Shown: in pieces, positions 1 to 8,240 of the stretch
Numbering within the stretch: position 1 is the stretch's first letter
Layout of the letters: each line of letters begins with the position of its first letter
Source: UKL13-3 sp044353855
GTDB taxonomy: Bacteria; Bacteroidota; Bacteroidia; UKL13-3
Reading direction: 5' to 3'
Length of the DNA: 64,000 bases
Assembly: GCA_044353855.1 (NCBI GenBank)
Contig: JBILBF010000002.1
Span: forward strand, 310,001-374,000
Program-made: the position numbers and the translations under genes
The notes under the pieces: generated by a model
Told to the model about the DNA's origin: nothing
Databases searched by the model: none
Seen by the model: only the letters and a program-made list of their open reading frames with translations

Positions 1-252
1 GATTTAATACAAGTAAGTCAACCCAGTATTTCAATCGTTCAAAAATCTATTGAATACACCAATATATCAGGTGGTCTAGGTATATTTTCGAGCCGCAGCG
101 AAAAAGGCACGCCCAATATTCAAGCTATTACTGCCAGTAATCTTGATGCTTGGAACAACCCACAACCTACAGGCACTGGAACCATCCTTCCTCAAAAAGA
201 ACTCTTAAGGCAACAACTCAACTTAGGCAAAGACCTGAAGTTTATAGAATAA
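1..252 (+). CDS. C-terminal end of an unidentified protein (5' end outside window)
   Basis: An open frame runs from the first base to a TAA at 250-252 and gives 83 residues, so only the C-terminus is visible. It contains a Gly-rich stretch 'GGLGIFSSRSEKG' followed by a polar, Gln- and Asn-rich tail. A 'GGlGvFss' segment near the C-terminus is reminiscent of Bacteroidota outer-membrane lipoproteins of the DUF4249 type, but the fragment is too short to assign. There is no intergenic hairpin before dnaK, which starts 149 bases further on. Confidence 0.55.
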   Translation, partial: DLIQVSQPSISIVQKSIEYTNISGGLGIFSSRSEKGTPNIQAITASNLDAWNNPQPTGTGTILPQKELLRQQLNLGKDLKFIE

Positions 253-295
253 TAACACCTTACAAACTGACATATTTTCCCTGTTAAGCTTCAGT

Positions 296-318
296 ATAAA
301 GGAGTAGATATGCCATAA
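296..318 (+). promoter_or_regulatory. Shine-Dalgarno-like site followed by a two-codon mini-ORF upstream of dnaK
   Basis: The bases ATAAAGGAGTA at 296-306 form a strong SD-like site just before ATG CCA TAA at 310-318, a Met-Pro-stop mini-ORF 83 bases ahead of the dnaK start. The same 11-mer precedes dnaA at 60236-60246. Strong SD sites are uncommon in Bacteroidota, which makes this notable. A regulatory role is inference; it may be chance. Confidence 0.25.
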
Positions 319-401
319 TTTCGCTCAAATCTGCCAATTAAATGGTTGGCACTGTCATTGATAACCAAAATGCAATTAACAATTTATCAAACAACAAGAT
401 T

Positions 402-2297
402 ATGAGTAAAATTATTGGAATCGACTTAGGAACCACTAACTCCTGTGTATCCGTAATGGAAGGTAACGAAGCAGTAGTCATTGCAAACAGTGAAGGTCGT
501 AGAACGACCCCTTCTATAGTAGCATTTTTAAAAGATGGTGAACGTAAAATTGGAGATCCTGCAAAACGCCAAGCAGTAACCAATCCCCGCAATACAATTT
601 ATTCAATCAAACGTTTTATGGGACATACCTTCAACGAAATTGAAGGAGAAGTATCTCGTGTACCTTATTCGGTAGAAAAAGGTGAAAACAATACGCCACG
701 TGTAAACATTGATGGTCGTATGTATACAGCTCAAGAAATTTCAGCTATCATTTTGCAAAAAATGAAAAAAACAGCTGAAGATTATTTAGGCTACGAAGTA
801 AAAGATGCTGTAATTACTGTGCCGGCTTACTTTAATGATGCACAACGCCAAGCAACCAAAGAAGCTGGAGAAATTGCTGGTTTAACTGTAAAACGTATTA
901 TCAACGAGCCAACCGCTGCAGCTTTAGCTTACGGTATGGATAAAAAAGGTATTGATCAAAAAATTGTGGTGTTTGACTGTGGTGGTGGAACACATGATGT
1001 ATCGGTATTGGAATTAGGTGATGGTGTATTTGAAGTAAAATCAACTGATGGTGATACCCATTTAGGTGGTGATGATTTTGACCAAGTAATTATTGACTGG
1101 TTGGCTGACGAATTTAAAGGTGATGAAGGTATTGACTTGCGTAAAGACCCAATGGCTTTGCAACGTTTGAAAGAATCAGCTGAAAAAGCTAAGATTGAAC
1201 TTTCGAGCTCAACCCAAACCGAAATTAACTTGCCATATATTATTCCTGTTGATGGAATTCCTAAACATTTGGTTAAAACATTAACCCGTGCAAAATTTGA
1301 GCAATTAGCAGATTCATTAATTAAGCGTACCATCGAACCTTGTAAAACTGCTTTGCAAAATGCAGGTTTAACAACAAGTCAAATTGATGAAATTATTTTA
1401 GTTGGAGGATCTACTCGTATTCCTGCAATTCAAGCTGCAGTTGAAGCCTTTTTTGGTAAAGCTCCATCAAAAGGTGTAAACCCAGATGAAGTAGTAGCTT
1501 TGGGTGCTGCCATTCAAGGTGGTGTAATGACAGGTGAAGTAAAAGATGTGTTGCTTTTAGATGTTACTCCTCTTTCGTTAGGTATTGAAACAATGGGTGG
1601 TGTAATGACCAAATTAATTGAGTCGAATACAACTATTCCAACTAAACGTAGCGAAACTTTTAGCACAGCTAGCGATAACCAACCAAGTGTAGAAATTCAC
1701 ATTTTACAAGGTGAGCGTTCTATGGCTCGTGATAATAGAACATTAGGTCGTTTCCATTTGGATAGTATTCCTCCAGCACCACGTGGTGTGCCACAAGTAG
1801 AAGTATCATTTGATATTGATGCTAATGGAATATTACACGTAAGTGCTAAAGATAAAGGAACAGGTAAAGAACAAAAAATACGTATTGAAGCCAGCAGCGG
1901 ATTAAGCGATGACGATATCAAACGTATGAAAGCTGAAGCTGAAGCTAATGCCGAATCAGACAGAACAGTTAAAGAAGAAGCAGATAAAATTAACGCAGCT
2001 GATAGTTTAGTTTTCCAAACAGAAAAACAACTAAAAGAGTATGGCGATAAATTACCTGAAGACAAAAAAGCTACTATTGAAACAGCAGTTGCTGAATTAA
2101 AAACAGCACACGAAAGCAGAGATATAGCCGCTATTGATAAAGCAATGGAAACATTAAACGCTGCTTGGACTGCTGCAAGTGAAGACCTATACAAAGCAAC
2201 GCAAGAAACACAAGGCGATGCCAATGCAGGAACTGAAGCGAATGCCGAAAGTGGTGAATCAAAGGTACAAGACGTGGAATACGAAGAAGTGAAGTAA
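402..2297 (+). CDS. dnaK: Molecular chaperone DnaK (Hsp70)
   Basis: DnaK is the ATP-dependent cytoplasmic chaperone that works with DnaJ and GrpE to fold and rescue proteins. The frame is open from an earlier ATG at 342, but I start at the ATG at 402, which gives the canonical N-terminus 'MSKIIGIDLGTTNSC' and a 631-residue protein, normal for the family. Visible landmarks are the phosphate-1 loop (residues about 4-14), the phosphate-2 loop near residue 190, 'ILVGGSTRIPAIQ' near 330, the beta substrate-binding domain from about 385, and the acidic 'VEYEEVK'-type tail. The phosphate-2 loop reads DCGGGTHDVS rather than the textbook DLGGGTFDVS, a lineage variant. dnaJ and grpE are not adjacent. 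A strong terminator follows, so it looks monocistronic at its 3' end. Confidence 0.98.
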   Translation: MSKIIGIDLGTTNSCVSVMEGNEAVVIANSEGRRTTPSIVAFLKDGERKIGDPAKRQAVTNPRNTIYSIKRFMGHTFNEIEGEVSRVPYSVEKGENNTPRVNIDGRMYTAQEISAIILQKMKKTAEDYLGYEVKDAVITVPAYFNDAQRQATKEAGEIAGLTVKRIINEPTAAALAYGMDKKGIDQKIVVFDCGGGTHDVSVLELGDGVFEVKSTDGDTHLGGDDFDQVIIDWLADEFKGDEGIDLRKDPMALQRLKESAEKAKIELSSSTQTEINLPYIIPVDGIPKHLVKTLTRAKFEQLADSLIKRTIEPCKTALQNAGLTTSQIDEIILVGGSTRIPAIQAAVEAFFGKAPSKGVNPDEVVALGAAIQGGVMTGEVKDVLLLDVTPLSLGIETMGGVMTKLIESNTTIPTKRSETFSTASDNQPSVEIHILQGERSMARDNRTLGRFHLDSIPPAPRGVPQVEVSFDIDANGILHVSAKDKGTGKEQKIRIEASSGLSDDDIKRMKAEAEANAESDRTVKEEADKINAADSLVFQTEKQLKEYGDKLPEDKKATIETAVAELKTAHESRDIAAIDKAMETLNAAWTAASEDLYKATQETQGDANAGTEANAESGESKVQDVEYEEVK

Positions 2298-2320
2298 CTA
2301 GCTTATTCCTAAATTATATT

Positions 2321-2362
2321 CAAAAGCCTTTGCGAGCAATCGTAAAGGCTTTTGTTTTTTTT
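2321..2362 (+). terminator. Rho-independent terminator of dnaK
   Basis: A perfect 11-bp stem, CAAAAGCCTTT (2321-2331) pairing with AAAGGCTTTTG (2344-2354), encloses a 12-base loop and is followed by eight T residues at 2355-2362. It lies 24 bases after the dnaK stop. Confidence 0.9.
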
Positions 2363-2405
2363 AACTGTTTTAAAGTTTTACCTTCACTGTAAATATCCCA
2401 AACCT

Positions 2406-2771
2406 ATGGACACTAAAACATGTTTGCAATGTGGCACTGAATTGAGGGGAAGAATAGACAAGAAATTTTGTGACGACCAATGTCGAACGGCATTTAATAA
2501 TAGCCTTAAAACAGACTCGGCTATTATCAAAAATATTAATGGTACCCTGCGTAAAAACCGCAAACTAATGGAAGAACTAACTCCCATGCCAGAGGGTAAA
2601 ACCACAGTTGCACGCAAAAAACTAGAAGAAAAAGGATTTAATTTTACCTACCATACCCATACGTATACAACCAAAACGGGTGCTACTTATTATTTTTGCT
2701 ATGAATATGGATTTCTTCCTTTAGAGAAAGATTATTTTATGCTGGTAAAACGGAAAGAAGAGAATACTTAA
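2406..2771 (+). CDS. Small zinc-ribbon protein, Bacteroidota family
   Basis: This 121-residue protein begins with a four-cysteine knuckle, CLQC at about residues 6-9 and 'FCDDQC' at about 22-27, matching the zinc-ribbon proteins common in Bacteroidota (CxxC...G..R.DKKFCSDxC..). The rest is basic and then forms a small beta-rich C-terminus ending 'YGFLPLEKDYFMLVKRK'. I start at the ATG at 2406; the open frame extends to 2352, but that would run into the T tract of the dnaK terminator. Its TAA overlaps the stop of the convergent SGNH gene through shared TTAA bases. Function is unknown; nucleic-acid binding is a guess from the zinc ribbon. Confidence 0.75.
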   Translation: MDTKTCLQCGTELRGRIDKKFCDDQCRTAFNNSLKTDSAIIKNINGTLRKNRKLMEELTPMPEGKTTVARKKLEEKGFNFTYHTHTYTTKTGATYYFCYEYGFLPLEKDYFMLVKRKEENT

Positions 2772-3481
2772 CGAGCATATATTTTTTGTTTCATTAGTGC
2801 ATACATATTATCCACCCACAATTTATATTGTTTACCCGAAGGATGTAAATTATCAGGGGCTACTAAGCCAGTAATATTGGCTCGTGAAATAGCCGTTATA
2901 TTAACATAACTAACACCAACCGAATCTGAAATGGACTTATTTACCTTATTGAAGGCATCAATGGCTTCTGTTATATTAGCCTGATTGTTTGCACCAAAAG
3001 GAGTGTACCCGTAATCTGGAATAGAAATAACAACTACTTTATCTTTACGATTACCAGCAAGTTGAATTGCTTTTTGCAAACAACCTGCAAATTCTAACTT
3101 ATACTCCTCAATGGATTTACCTTGGTATTGATTGTTGACACCTATTAGTAAAGTGACCAAATCAAATGGTTTATCAAACGTTTGCGATTGTATATTGAGT
3201 ATTAAATTAGCAGTAGTCCAACCTGTTTGCGCAATCACTCGGGTTTCAGTTACTGTTATAAACGCATCATTGTGTAAACTATCGGAAAGCAAAAAAGGAA
3301 AACTCTCTGATAATGACACGCCCTGTCCTTTGGTATATGAATCTCCTAAGGCTAAATAATGAACCTGAATTACAGATGCTTCTTTTACTTTTTTTATGTA
3401 ATCAGAATCTGTAAACACAGCTTTTTTACAGCTTATTGTAAGCACAAATAGTAGCAAAACAGAAGGTATAAATTTAAGCAT
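2768..3481 (-). CDS. SGNH/GDSL-family hydrolase lipoprotein
   Basis: Predicted periplasmic lipoprotein esterase of the SGNH superfamily. The N-terminus is a hydrophobic signal ending in the lipobox L-T-I-S-C, so the mature protein should be lipid-anchored at that Cys. Block I 'LALGDSYTKGQG' supplies the nucleophilic Ser, block III 'IGVNNQYQG' supplies the Asn, and block V 'DNLHPSGKQY' supplies the Asp and His. I start at the ATG at 3481 because it sits directly before the signal; the frame is open to 3499. The substrate is unknown; related proteins act on acyl or acetyl esters, including lysophospholipids and glycan acetyl groups. Confidence 0.85.
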   Translation of the reverse strand: MLKFIPSVLLLFVLTISCKKAVFTDSDYIKKVKEASVIQVHYLALGDSYTKGQGVSLSESFPFLLSDSLHNDAFITVTETRVIAQTGWTTANLILNIQSQTFDKPFDLVTLLIGVNNQYQGKSIEEYKLEFAGCLQKAIQLAGNRKDKVVVISIPDYGYTPFGANNQANITEAIDAFNKVNKSISDSVGVSYVNITAISRANITGLVAPDNLHPSGKQYKLWVDNMYALMKQKIYAR

Positions 3482-3531
3482 TATGTATATGTTTATCAAA
3501 AATACATATATTTAAACAAAATTGTTTTGAC

Positions 3532-3951
3532 ATGAACTTAAATACAACCTTATACGAAACTGAATTGCTCGTTCGTCCAGATGATATTGATATGTTTCAG
3601 CATGTACATAGTTCAAAATACATGGATTATGTTTTAGCGGCAAGGTACGACCAAATGGAAAGATGTTATCATAATCCTATGAGTTCGTATTTAGAAAAAG
3701 GATTGGGTTGGGTCATTACATCTTGTACCATGAATTTTAAACGGGCATTAAAACTTGGCGATTGTATGTTGGCTCAAACTCAATTAATTGTGGCTACAGA
3801 TAAAATGGTAAGAGTTCAATTTTACATCAAAAACAAAGCAACTGGAAAGCTTTGTTGTGATGGCCATTTTGATTATGCAATGATCCATATTGCAACAGGA
3901 AAAGCTCAAACCATTCCAGCTTGGGCAATGGAAAAATACACATTAACCTAA
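3532..3951 (+). CDS. Acyl-CoA thioesterase, 4HBT hotdog fold
   Basis: This is a 139-residue single-hotdog thioesterase of the YbgC/4-hydroxybenzoyl-CoA thioesterase type, expected to hydrolyse acyl-CoA or acyl-ACP thioesters in the cytoplasm. The active-site segment 'DDIDMFQHVHSSKYMDY' near residues 17-33 carries the conserved Asp and the HVxx(S/N)xxY pattern of this family. A long central helix, 'ARYDQMERCY', follows. The gene lies 7 bases upstream of tspO and is probably cotranscribed with it. The exact substrate cannot be read from the sequence. Confidence 0.85.
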   Translation: MNLNTTLYETELLVRPDDIDMFQHVHSSKYMDYVLAARYDQMERCYHNPMSSYLEKGLGWVITSCTMNFKRALKLGDCMLAQTQLIVATDKMVRVQFYIKNKATGKLCCDGHFDYAMIHIATGKAQTIPAWAMEKYTLT

Positions 3952-3958
3952 CCACATA

Positions 3959-4426
3959 ATGAACATGCTATTAAAACTATTAATTTCCATTATCGGTTGC
4001 AATGCAATTGGAGGAATTGGAGCATTGGTGACAAACCCAAATACAGAATGGTTTAGAAACTTAACAAAACCTTCCTTTCAGCCACCTAACTGGATTTTTG
4101 GTCCCGTATGGACGATGTTGTACACCCTTATGGGAATTGCTATTTACCTTATTTGGAAAGATGGTTTTGTTACGTCTGAACGTAGGCAAGCACGAAATAT
4201 ATTCATAGTCCAATTGCTCATTAATTCGAGTTGGAGTTTTGTATACTTTGGCAAGCAAAATATTGAGATGGCAGTAATTGTGATTGCTGTTTTACTTATT
4301 GCCATTATTGCAACGATCATTGCCTTATTTAAAGTTGATAAAACAGCAGCCTATTTGCTTATTCCCTATTTGATTTGGGTAAGTTTTGCTGCCTTTTTAA
4401 ACTATAGTTTGTGGCAGCTTAATTAA
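3959..4426 (+). CDS. tspO: TspO/MBR family tryptophan-rich sensory protein
   Basis: A 155-residue, five-helix integral membrane protein of the TspO (peripheral benzodiazepine receptor) family, which binds porphyrins and related ligands. The hallmark 'KPSFQPPNWIFGPVWTMLY' occurs after the first helix, and the last helix carries 'YLIWVSFAAFLNYSLWQLN', the conserved W-x-x-F/x-x-x-LN pattern. Length and topology match the family. It follows the thioesterase gene by 7 bases. Its role in this organism is not determined by the sequence. Confidence 0.93.
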   Translation: MNMLLKLLISIIGCNAIGGIGALVTNPNTEWFRNLTKPSFQPPNWIFGPVWTMLYTLMGIAIYLIWKDGFVTSERRQARNIFIVQLLINSSWSFVYFGKQNIEMAVIVIAVLLIAIIATIIALFKVDKTAAYLLIPYLIWVSFAAFLNYSLWQLN

Positions 4427-4459
4427 TGTTACTATTTGCTTTTATAAAATAAGAAGCTA

Positions 4460-4491
4460 TTTGTTTAACAACGATTGTAAAGTTACTTTTG
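4460..4491 (+). promoter_or_regulatory. Bacteroidota-type promoter before sua5
   Basis: TTTG at 4460-4463 (-33 element) and TACTTTTG at 4484-4491 (-7 element, TAnnTTTG) are separated by 20 bases, close to the Bacteroidota consensus. The -7 element ends four bases before the ATG at 4496, so the transcript would be leaderless or nearly so. Confidence 0.45.
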
Positions 4492-4495
4492 ACTA

Positions 4496-5455
4496 ATGGA
4501 AAAAGTAGGAACAGATATTAACCAAGCCATTCAATATTTGGAGTTAGGCCAACTAGTAGCCATACCTACCGAAACCGTTTATGGTCTTGCTGCTAATGCC
4601 TTCGATTCAAATGCCGTTCTTTCCATTTACAAAGCTAAAAATAGACCAAATTTCAACCCCCTCATTATCCATACTGATAGCATTGAAAAACTAGAAAGTT
4701 GGGGATTGGTATTGCCCCCTAAAATGAAAAAATTGGCTTCACACTTTTCTCCAGGACCACTTACATATGTAATACCTAAAAGCAATCATATACCTGATAT
4801 TGTAACCGCTGGAACCAATGCTGTAGCAGTTCGTATTCCCCAACATCCGCTCACGTTAAAACTACTCCGAAAACTAAACTTTCCACTAGCTGCTCCAAGT
4901 GCTAATCCTAGCGGATACGTAAGCCCAACAAAAGCAATACATGTTCTCGAACAATTAAGTCATAAAGTGAGTTATATTCTGGATGGAGGCGATTGTAGTA
5001 TTGGACTTGAAAGTACCATTATTTCATTTTTGGAGGATACTCCGATGATTTTGCGTTATGGAGGATTAGCAATAGAAAAAATAGAAAAAATTATAGGAAA
5101 CGTAAATCTACCAACAGATGGATTTGTTGATAACCCCATTGCACCAGGACAATTAGCCAAACATTATGCAACCAACCATAAACTTATAGTTGGTAATCCC
5201 GATACTTTTTTAACTACCATCAATCCATTACGCATAGGTGTAATAGCTTTTAGTAAAATATATACTCAAATACCTCTGAAGAATCAATTTCAATTGTCTT
5301 CAGCAAACAATTTGGATGAGGCGGCTCAAAAATTATTTTCTGTTATGCGGCAAATAGACCAATTAGATATTGATATGATTATAGCAGAAATATTCCCAGA
5401 TGAGGGATTAGGGAAAGCTATTAATGATAGACTCAAACGAGCAAGTGTTGAGTAA
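4496..5455 (+). CDS. L-threonylcarbamoyladenylate synthase, Sua5 type
   Basis: Makes threonylcarbamoyl-AMP from threonine, bicarbonate and ATP, the first step of t6A37 modification of ANN-decoding tRNAs. Residues about 8-200 are the YrdC domain, with 'YGLAANAF', 'KNRPNFNPLIIH' (KxRxxN-like nucleotide site) and 'APSANPSG' (SxN motif). A linker 'APGQLAKHYAT' leads to the smaller C-terminal Sua5 domain, so at 319 residues this is the two-domain Sua5 form rather than the short TsaC. A Bacteroidota-type promoter directly abuts the ATG. Confidence 0.95.
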   Translation: MEKVGTDINQAIQYLELGQLVAIPTETVYGLAANAFDSNAVLSIYKAKNRPNFNPLIIHTDSIEKLESWGLVLPPKMKKLASHFSPGPLTYVIPKSNHIPDIVTAGTNAVAVRIPQHPLTLKLLRKLNFPLAAPSANPSGYVSPTKAIHVLEQLSHKVSYILDGGDCSIGLESTIISFLEDTPMILRYGGLAIEKIEKIIGNVNLPTDGFVDNPIAPGQLAKHYATNHKLIVGNPDTFLTTINPLRIGVIAFSKIYTQIPLKNQFQLSSANNLDEAAQKLFSVMRQIDQLDIDMIIAEIFPDEGLGKAINDRLKRASVE

Positions 5456-5514
5456 TAGTTTATCATTCAACATTAATAAAAACGTCATTCATCATTCATT
5501 TCCATACCAACTAT

Positions 5515-6129
5515 ATGCAACAAAAAATCTTATTTTTAATACTTTTAACTGCATCAATTTTTACCAAAGCGCAACAATACCAAACAGGCGATTTTTTGTT
5601 TCAAAATTTGGATTGTGGCGAACTATGTGATGCAATTGAAGCAGTTACAGAAGGATATAATGGCCAAAAATTCTCTCATATAGGATTGGTTTACATGCGC
5701 GATGATTCTGTATATGTTATTGAAGCTATTGGTGAAAATGTTCACCTCACTCCTATTATTGATTTTTTGGAACGAGGAGACAATCCAATTGTACATGCTA
5801 GGTTAAAAAAGCTTTATGCCAACCTAATACCTGAAGCTATTCAATTCTCTTTAACACAACTGGGTATTGCTTATGACGACCCTTTTTTATATAACAACGG
5901 AAAATATTATTGCTCAGAACTAATATATGACGCCTTTGCTTTTGCCAATAATAACAAACCTTTTTTTGTATTAGAACCCATGACATTTAAACAACCACAT
6001 TCCAATGATTATTTTCCGGTGTGGATTGACTATTACAAAAAATTGAATATGGACATTCCAGAAGGCAAACCCGGTATTAATCCCGGAGGTATCAGCCGAT
6101 CCAATAAAATAGAAATAGTAAGCCCATAA
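5515..6129 (+). CDS. YiiX-like permuted NlpC/P60 (papain-fold) hydrolase, secreted
   Basis: A 204-residue exported protein with a signal peptide ('FLILLTASIFTKAQQ') and a permuted NlpC/P60-like (YiiX/YebB, DUF830) domain. Features are 'YQTGDFLFQ' at the mature start, 'FSHIGLVYM' carrying the catalytic His, 'VIEAIGENVHLTP', and 'YYCSELIYDAFAF' with the probable catalytic Cys. Family members are thought to be amidases or peptidases, some acting on cell wall or lipids; the substrate here is unknown. It lies 59 bases downstream of sua5 in the same direction. Confidence 0.85.
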   Translation: MQQKILFLILLTASIFTKAQQYQTGDFLFQNLDCGELCDAIEAVTEGYNGQKFSHIGLVYMRDDSVYVIEAIGENVHLTPIIDFLERGDNPIVHARLKKLYANLIPEAIQFSLTQLGIAYDDPFLYNNGKYYCSELIYDAFAFANNNKPFFVLEPMTFKQPHSNDYFPVWIDYYKKLNMDIPEGKPGINPGGISRSNKIEIVSP

Positions 6130-6282
6130 TATGCTGCTTTATGCATAATACCCTATAATATACAGGATTTAAATAGCAAAAAACACACTCGTTAGTTTTA
6201 CACTAAACATAATTAACGCTCTCAAGATAATCAACTAATCACTTATATTTGTGGCTTAGTTTATAGAGAAATACCTGTTTAG

Positions 6283-8070
6283 ATGAAGAACATAAGAAAT
6301 TTTTGCATCATTGCCCATATTGACCACGGAAAAAGCACCCTTGCCGATCGTTTACTAGAATACACCCAAACCATTAGCAAACGTGATATGGAAGCTCAAG
6401 TATTGGATGATATGGATTTGGAACGCGAACGCGGAATTACCATAAAGAGCCACGCCATTCAAATGGATTATGTATACAAAGGTGAGAAATATGTGCTAAA
6501 CCTTATTGATACACCTGGACACGTAGATTTTAGTTACGAAGTTTCCCGCTCTATTGCCGCTTGTGACGGGGCATTGCTTATTGTTGATTCATCACAAGGC
6601 ATACAAGCGCAAACAATTTCAAATTTATATTTAGCTATTGAGCAAGGACTAGAAATTATTCCCATCTTAAACAAAATAGATTTACCCCACAGCATGCCTG
6701 AAGAAGTAAGTGATCAAATTATTGATTTGATTGGTTGCAAATACGAAGATATTCTAAGAGCCAGTGGTAAAACCGGACAAGGAGTTCACGAAATTTTGCA
6801 TGCAGTAGTTGATCGGGTACCTGCACCAAAAGGTTCAGAAGAAGCTCCATTGAAAGCATTGATTTTTGATTCTGTATTTAATTCGTTCCGAGGAATTATA
6901 GCTTATTTCCGCGTAATAGATGGCGTACTCAAAAAAGGTGATAAAGTAAAATTTATGGCTACGGGTAAAGAATATGCGGCAGATGAAGTGGGTGTATTGC
7001 GGATGACAATGGAACCACGTGCTGAAGTAAAAGCGGGTGATGTAGGTTATATCATTTCAGGTATCAAAGAAGCCCGTGAGGTAAAAGTTGGTGACACCAT
7101 TACAACAGTAGCCAATCCCACAACCGATATTATTGATGGTTTTGAAAATGTGAAACCAATGGTATTTGCGGGTATTTATCCAGTAGACACAGAAGATTTT
7201 GAAGAGTTGCGCGAAAGCATGTACAAACTGCAATTGAATGATGCTTCTTTAACGTTTGAACCAGAAAGTTCGGCTGCATTAGGATTTGGATTCCGTTGTG
7301 GATTTTTAGGTATGCTTCACATGGAAATTATCCAAGAACGGTTGGAGCGTGAATTTAAAATGACCGTTATTACAACTGTTCCAAATGTAAGTTACCATTG
7401 CCATACCAATAAAGGTGAGCTTATTGTTGTAAACAACCCTAGCGATTTACCCGAAGCAAATTATATTAATTATGTAGAAGAACCTTTTATTTTAGCTACC
7501 ATCATTAGTAGTTCAGAATTTGTTGGTCCTATTATGGGATTGTGTTTGGGCAAACGCGGTTTGTTAAAAAGCCAAGTATACTTAACTGCCGAACGCGTAG
7601 AAATGAAATTTGATATGCCTTTAGCCGAAGTTGTATTTGGCTTTTTTGATACCTTAAAAACCATCTCAAAGGGATATGCTTCGTTTGATTACCATCCAAT
7701 TGGGTATGTGCAATCAGAATTGGTAAAACTTGATATTTTATTAAACAAAGATAATGTAGATGCATTATCAGCTATTATTCACCGCGACAGAGCTTACGAT
7801 TGGGGCAAACGCATTTGCGAAAAACTACGTGAATTGATTCCACGCCATCAATTTGAAATACCGATACAAGCCAGTATTGGAGCCAAAGTAATAGCTCGCG
7901 AAACCATTAAAGCATTGCGCAAAGATGTAACAGCAAAATGTTATGGTGGCGATATTTCTCGTAAACGAAAGCTACTAGAAAAACAAAAAGAAGGTAAGAA
8001 ACGAATGCGCCAAGTAGGAAGTGTTGAAATACCTCAAAGTGCATTTATGGCTGTACTTAAACTTGATTAA
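6283..8070 (+). CDS. lepA: Translation elongation factor 4 (LepA/EF4)
   Basis: Ribosome-associated translational GTPase. The 595-residue length is typical. The G1 motif 'AHIDHGKST' (residues about 9-17), switch region 'RERGITIKS', G3 'DTPGH' and G4 'NKID' are all present. Domain II, an EF-G-like domain ('NSFRGIIAYFRVIDG', 'EPESSAALGFGFRCGFLGMLH') and the LepA-specific C-terminal domain ending 'KEGKKRMRQVGSVEIPQ' follow in order. A TATATTTG sequence at 6244-6251 fits the Bacteroidota -7 element, although I see no matching TTTG upstream. lepB is not adjacent. Confidence 0.98.
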   Translation: MKNIRNFCIIAHIDHGKSTLADRLLEYTQTISKRDMEAQVLDDMDLERERGITIKSHAIQMDYVYKGEKYVLNLIDTPGHVDFSYEVSRSIAACDGALLIVDSSQGIQAQTISNLYLAIEQGLEIIPILNKIDLPHSMPEEVSDQIIDLIGCKYEDILRASGKTGQGVHEILHAVVDRVPAPKGSEEAPLKALIFDSVFNSFRGIIAYFRVIDGVLKKGDKVKFMATGKEYAADEVGVLRMTMEPRAEVKAGDVGYIISGIKEAREVKVGDTITTVANPTTDIIDGFENVKPMVFAGIYPVDTEDFEELRESMYKLQLNDASLTFEPESSAALGFGFRCGFLGMLHMEIIQERLEREFKMTVITTVPNVSYHCHTNKGELIVVNNPSDLPEANYINYVEEPFILATIISSSEFVGPIMGLCLGKRGLLKSQVYLTAERVEMKFDMPLAEVVFGFFDTLKTISKGYASFDYHPIGYVQSELVKLDILLNKDNVDALSAIIHRDRAYDWGKRICEKLRELIPRHQFEIPIQASIGAKVIARETIKALRKDVTAKCYGGDISRKRKLLEKQKEGKKRMRQVGSVEIPQSAFMAVLKLD

Positions 8071-8240
8071 ACGTTATTGTTTCCAATCAAAAGGATACTA
8101 TACTATTGATGAACAATTTTTAAGTGATGTAACCAATCATACTTTGTTGGATAACCATACAAAAGCTTTAGAATTTAACTGTTTTTTCTATATTTGAAAA
8201 GTTGCATCAATCAATGTTGAATTGATAAAACTTTACACCG

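Noticed and set aside
342..401. Longer dnaK start at 342
   Set aside because: The ATG at 402 gives the universally conserved DnaK N-terminus; the extra 20 residues have no family match.
964..1000. DnaK phosphate-2 loop variant DCGGGTHDVS as a functional defect
   Set aside because: The glycines, Thr and Asp needed for nucleotide binding are kept, and I believe similar variants occur in related lineages.
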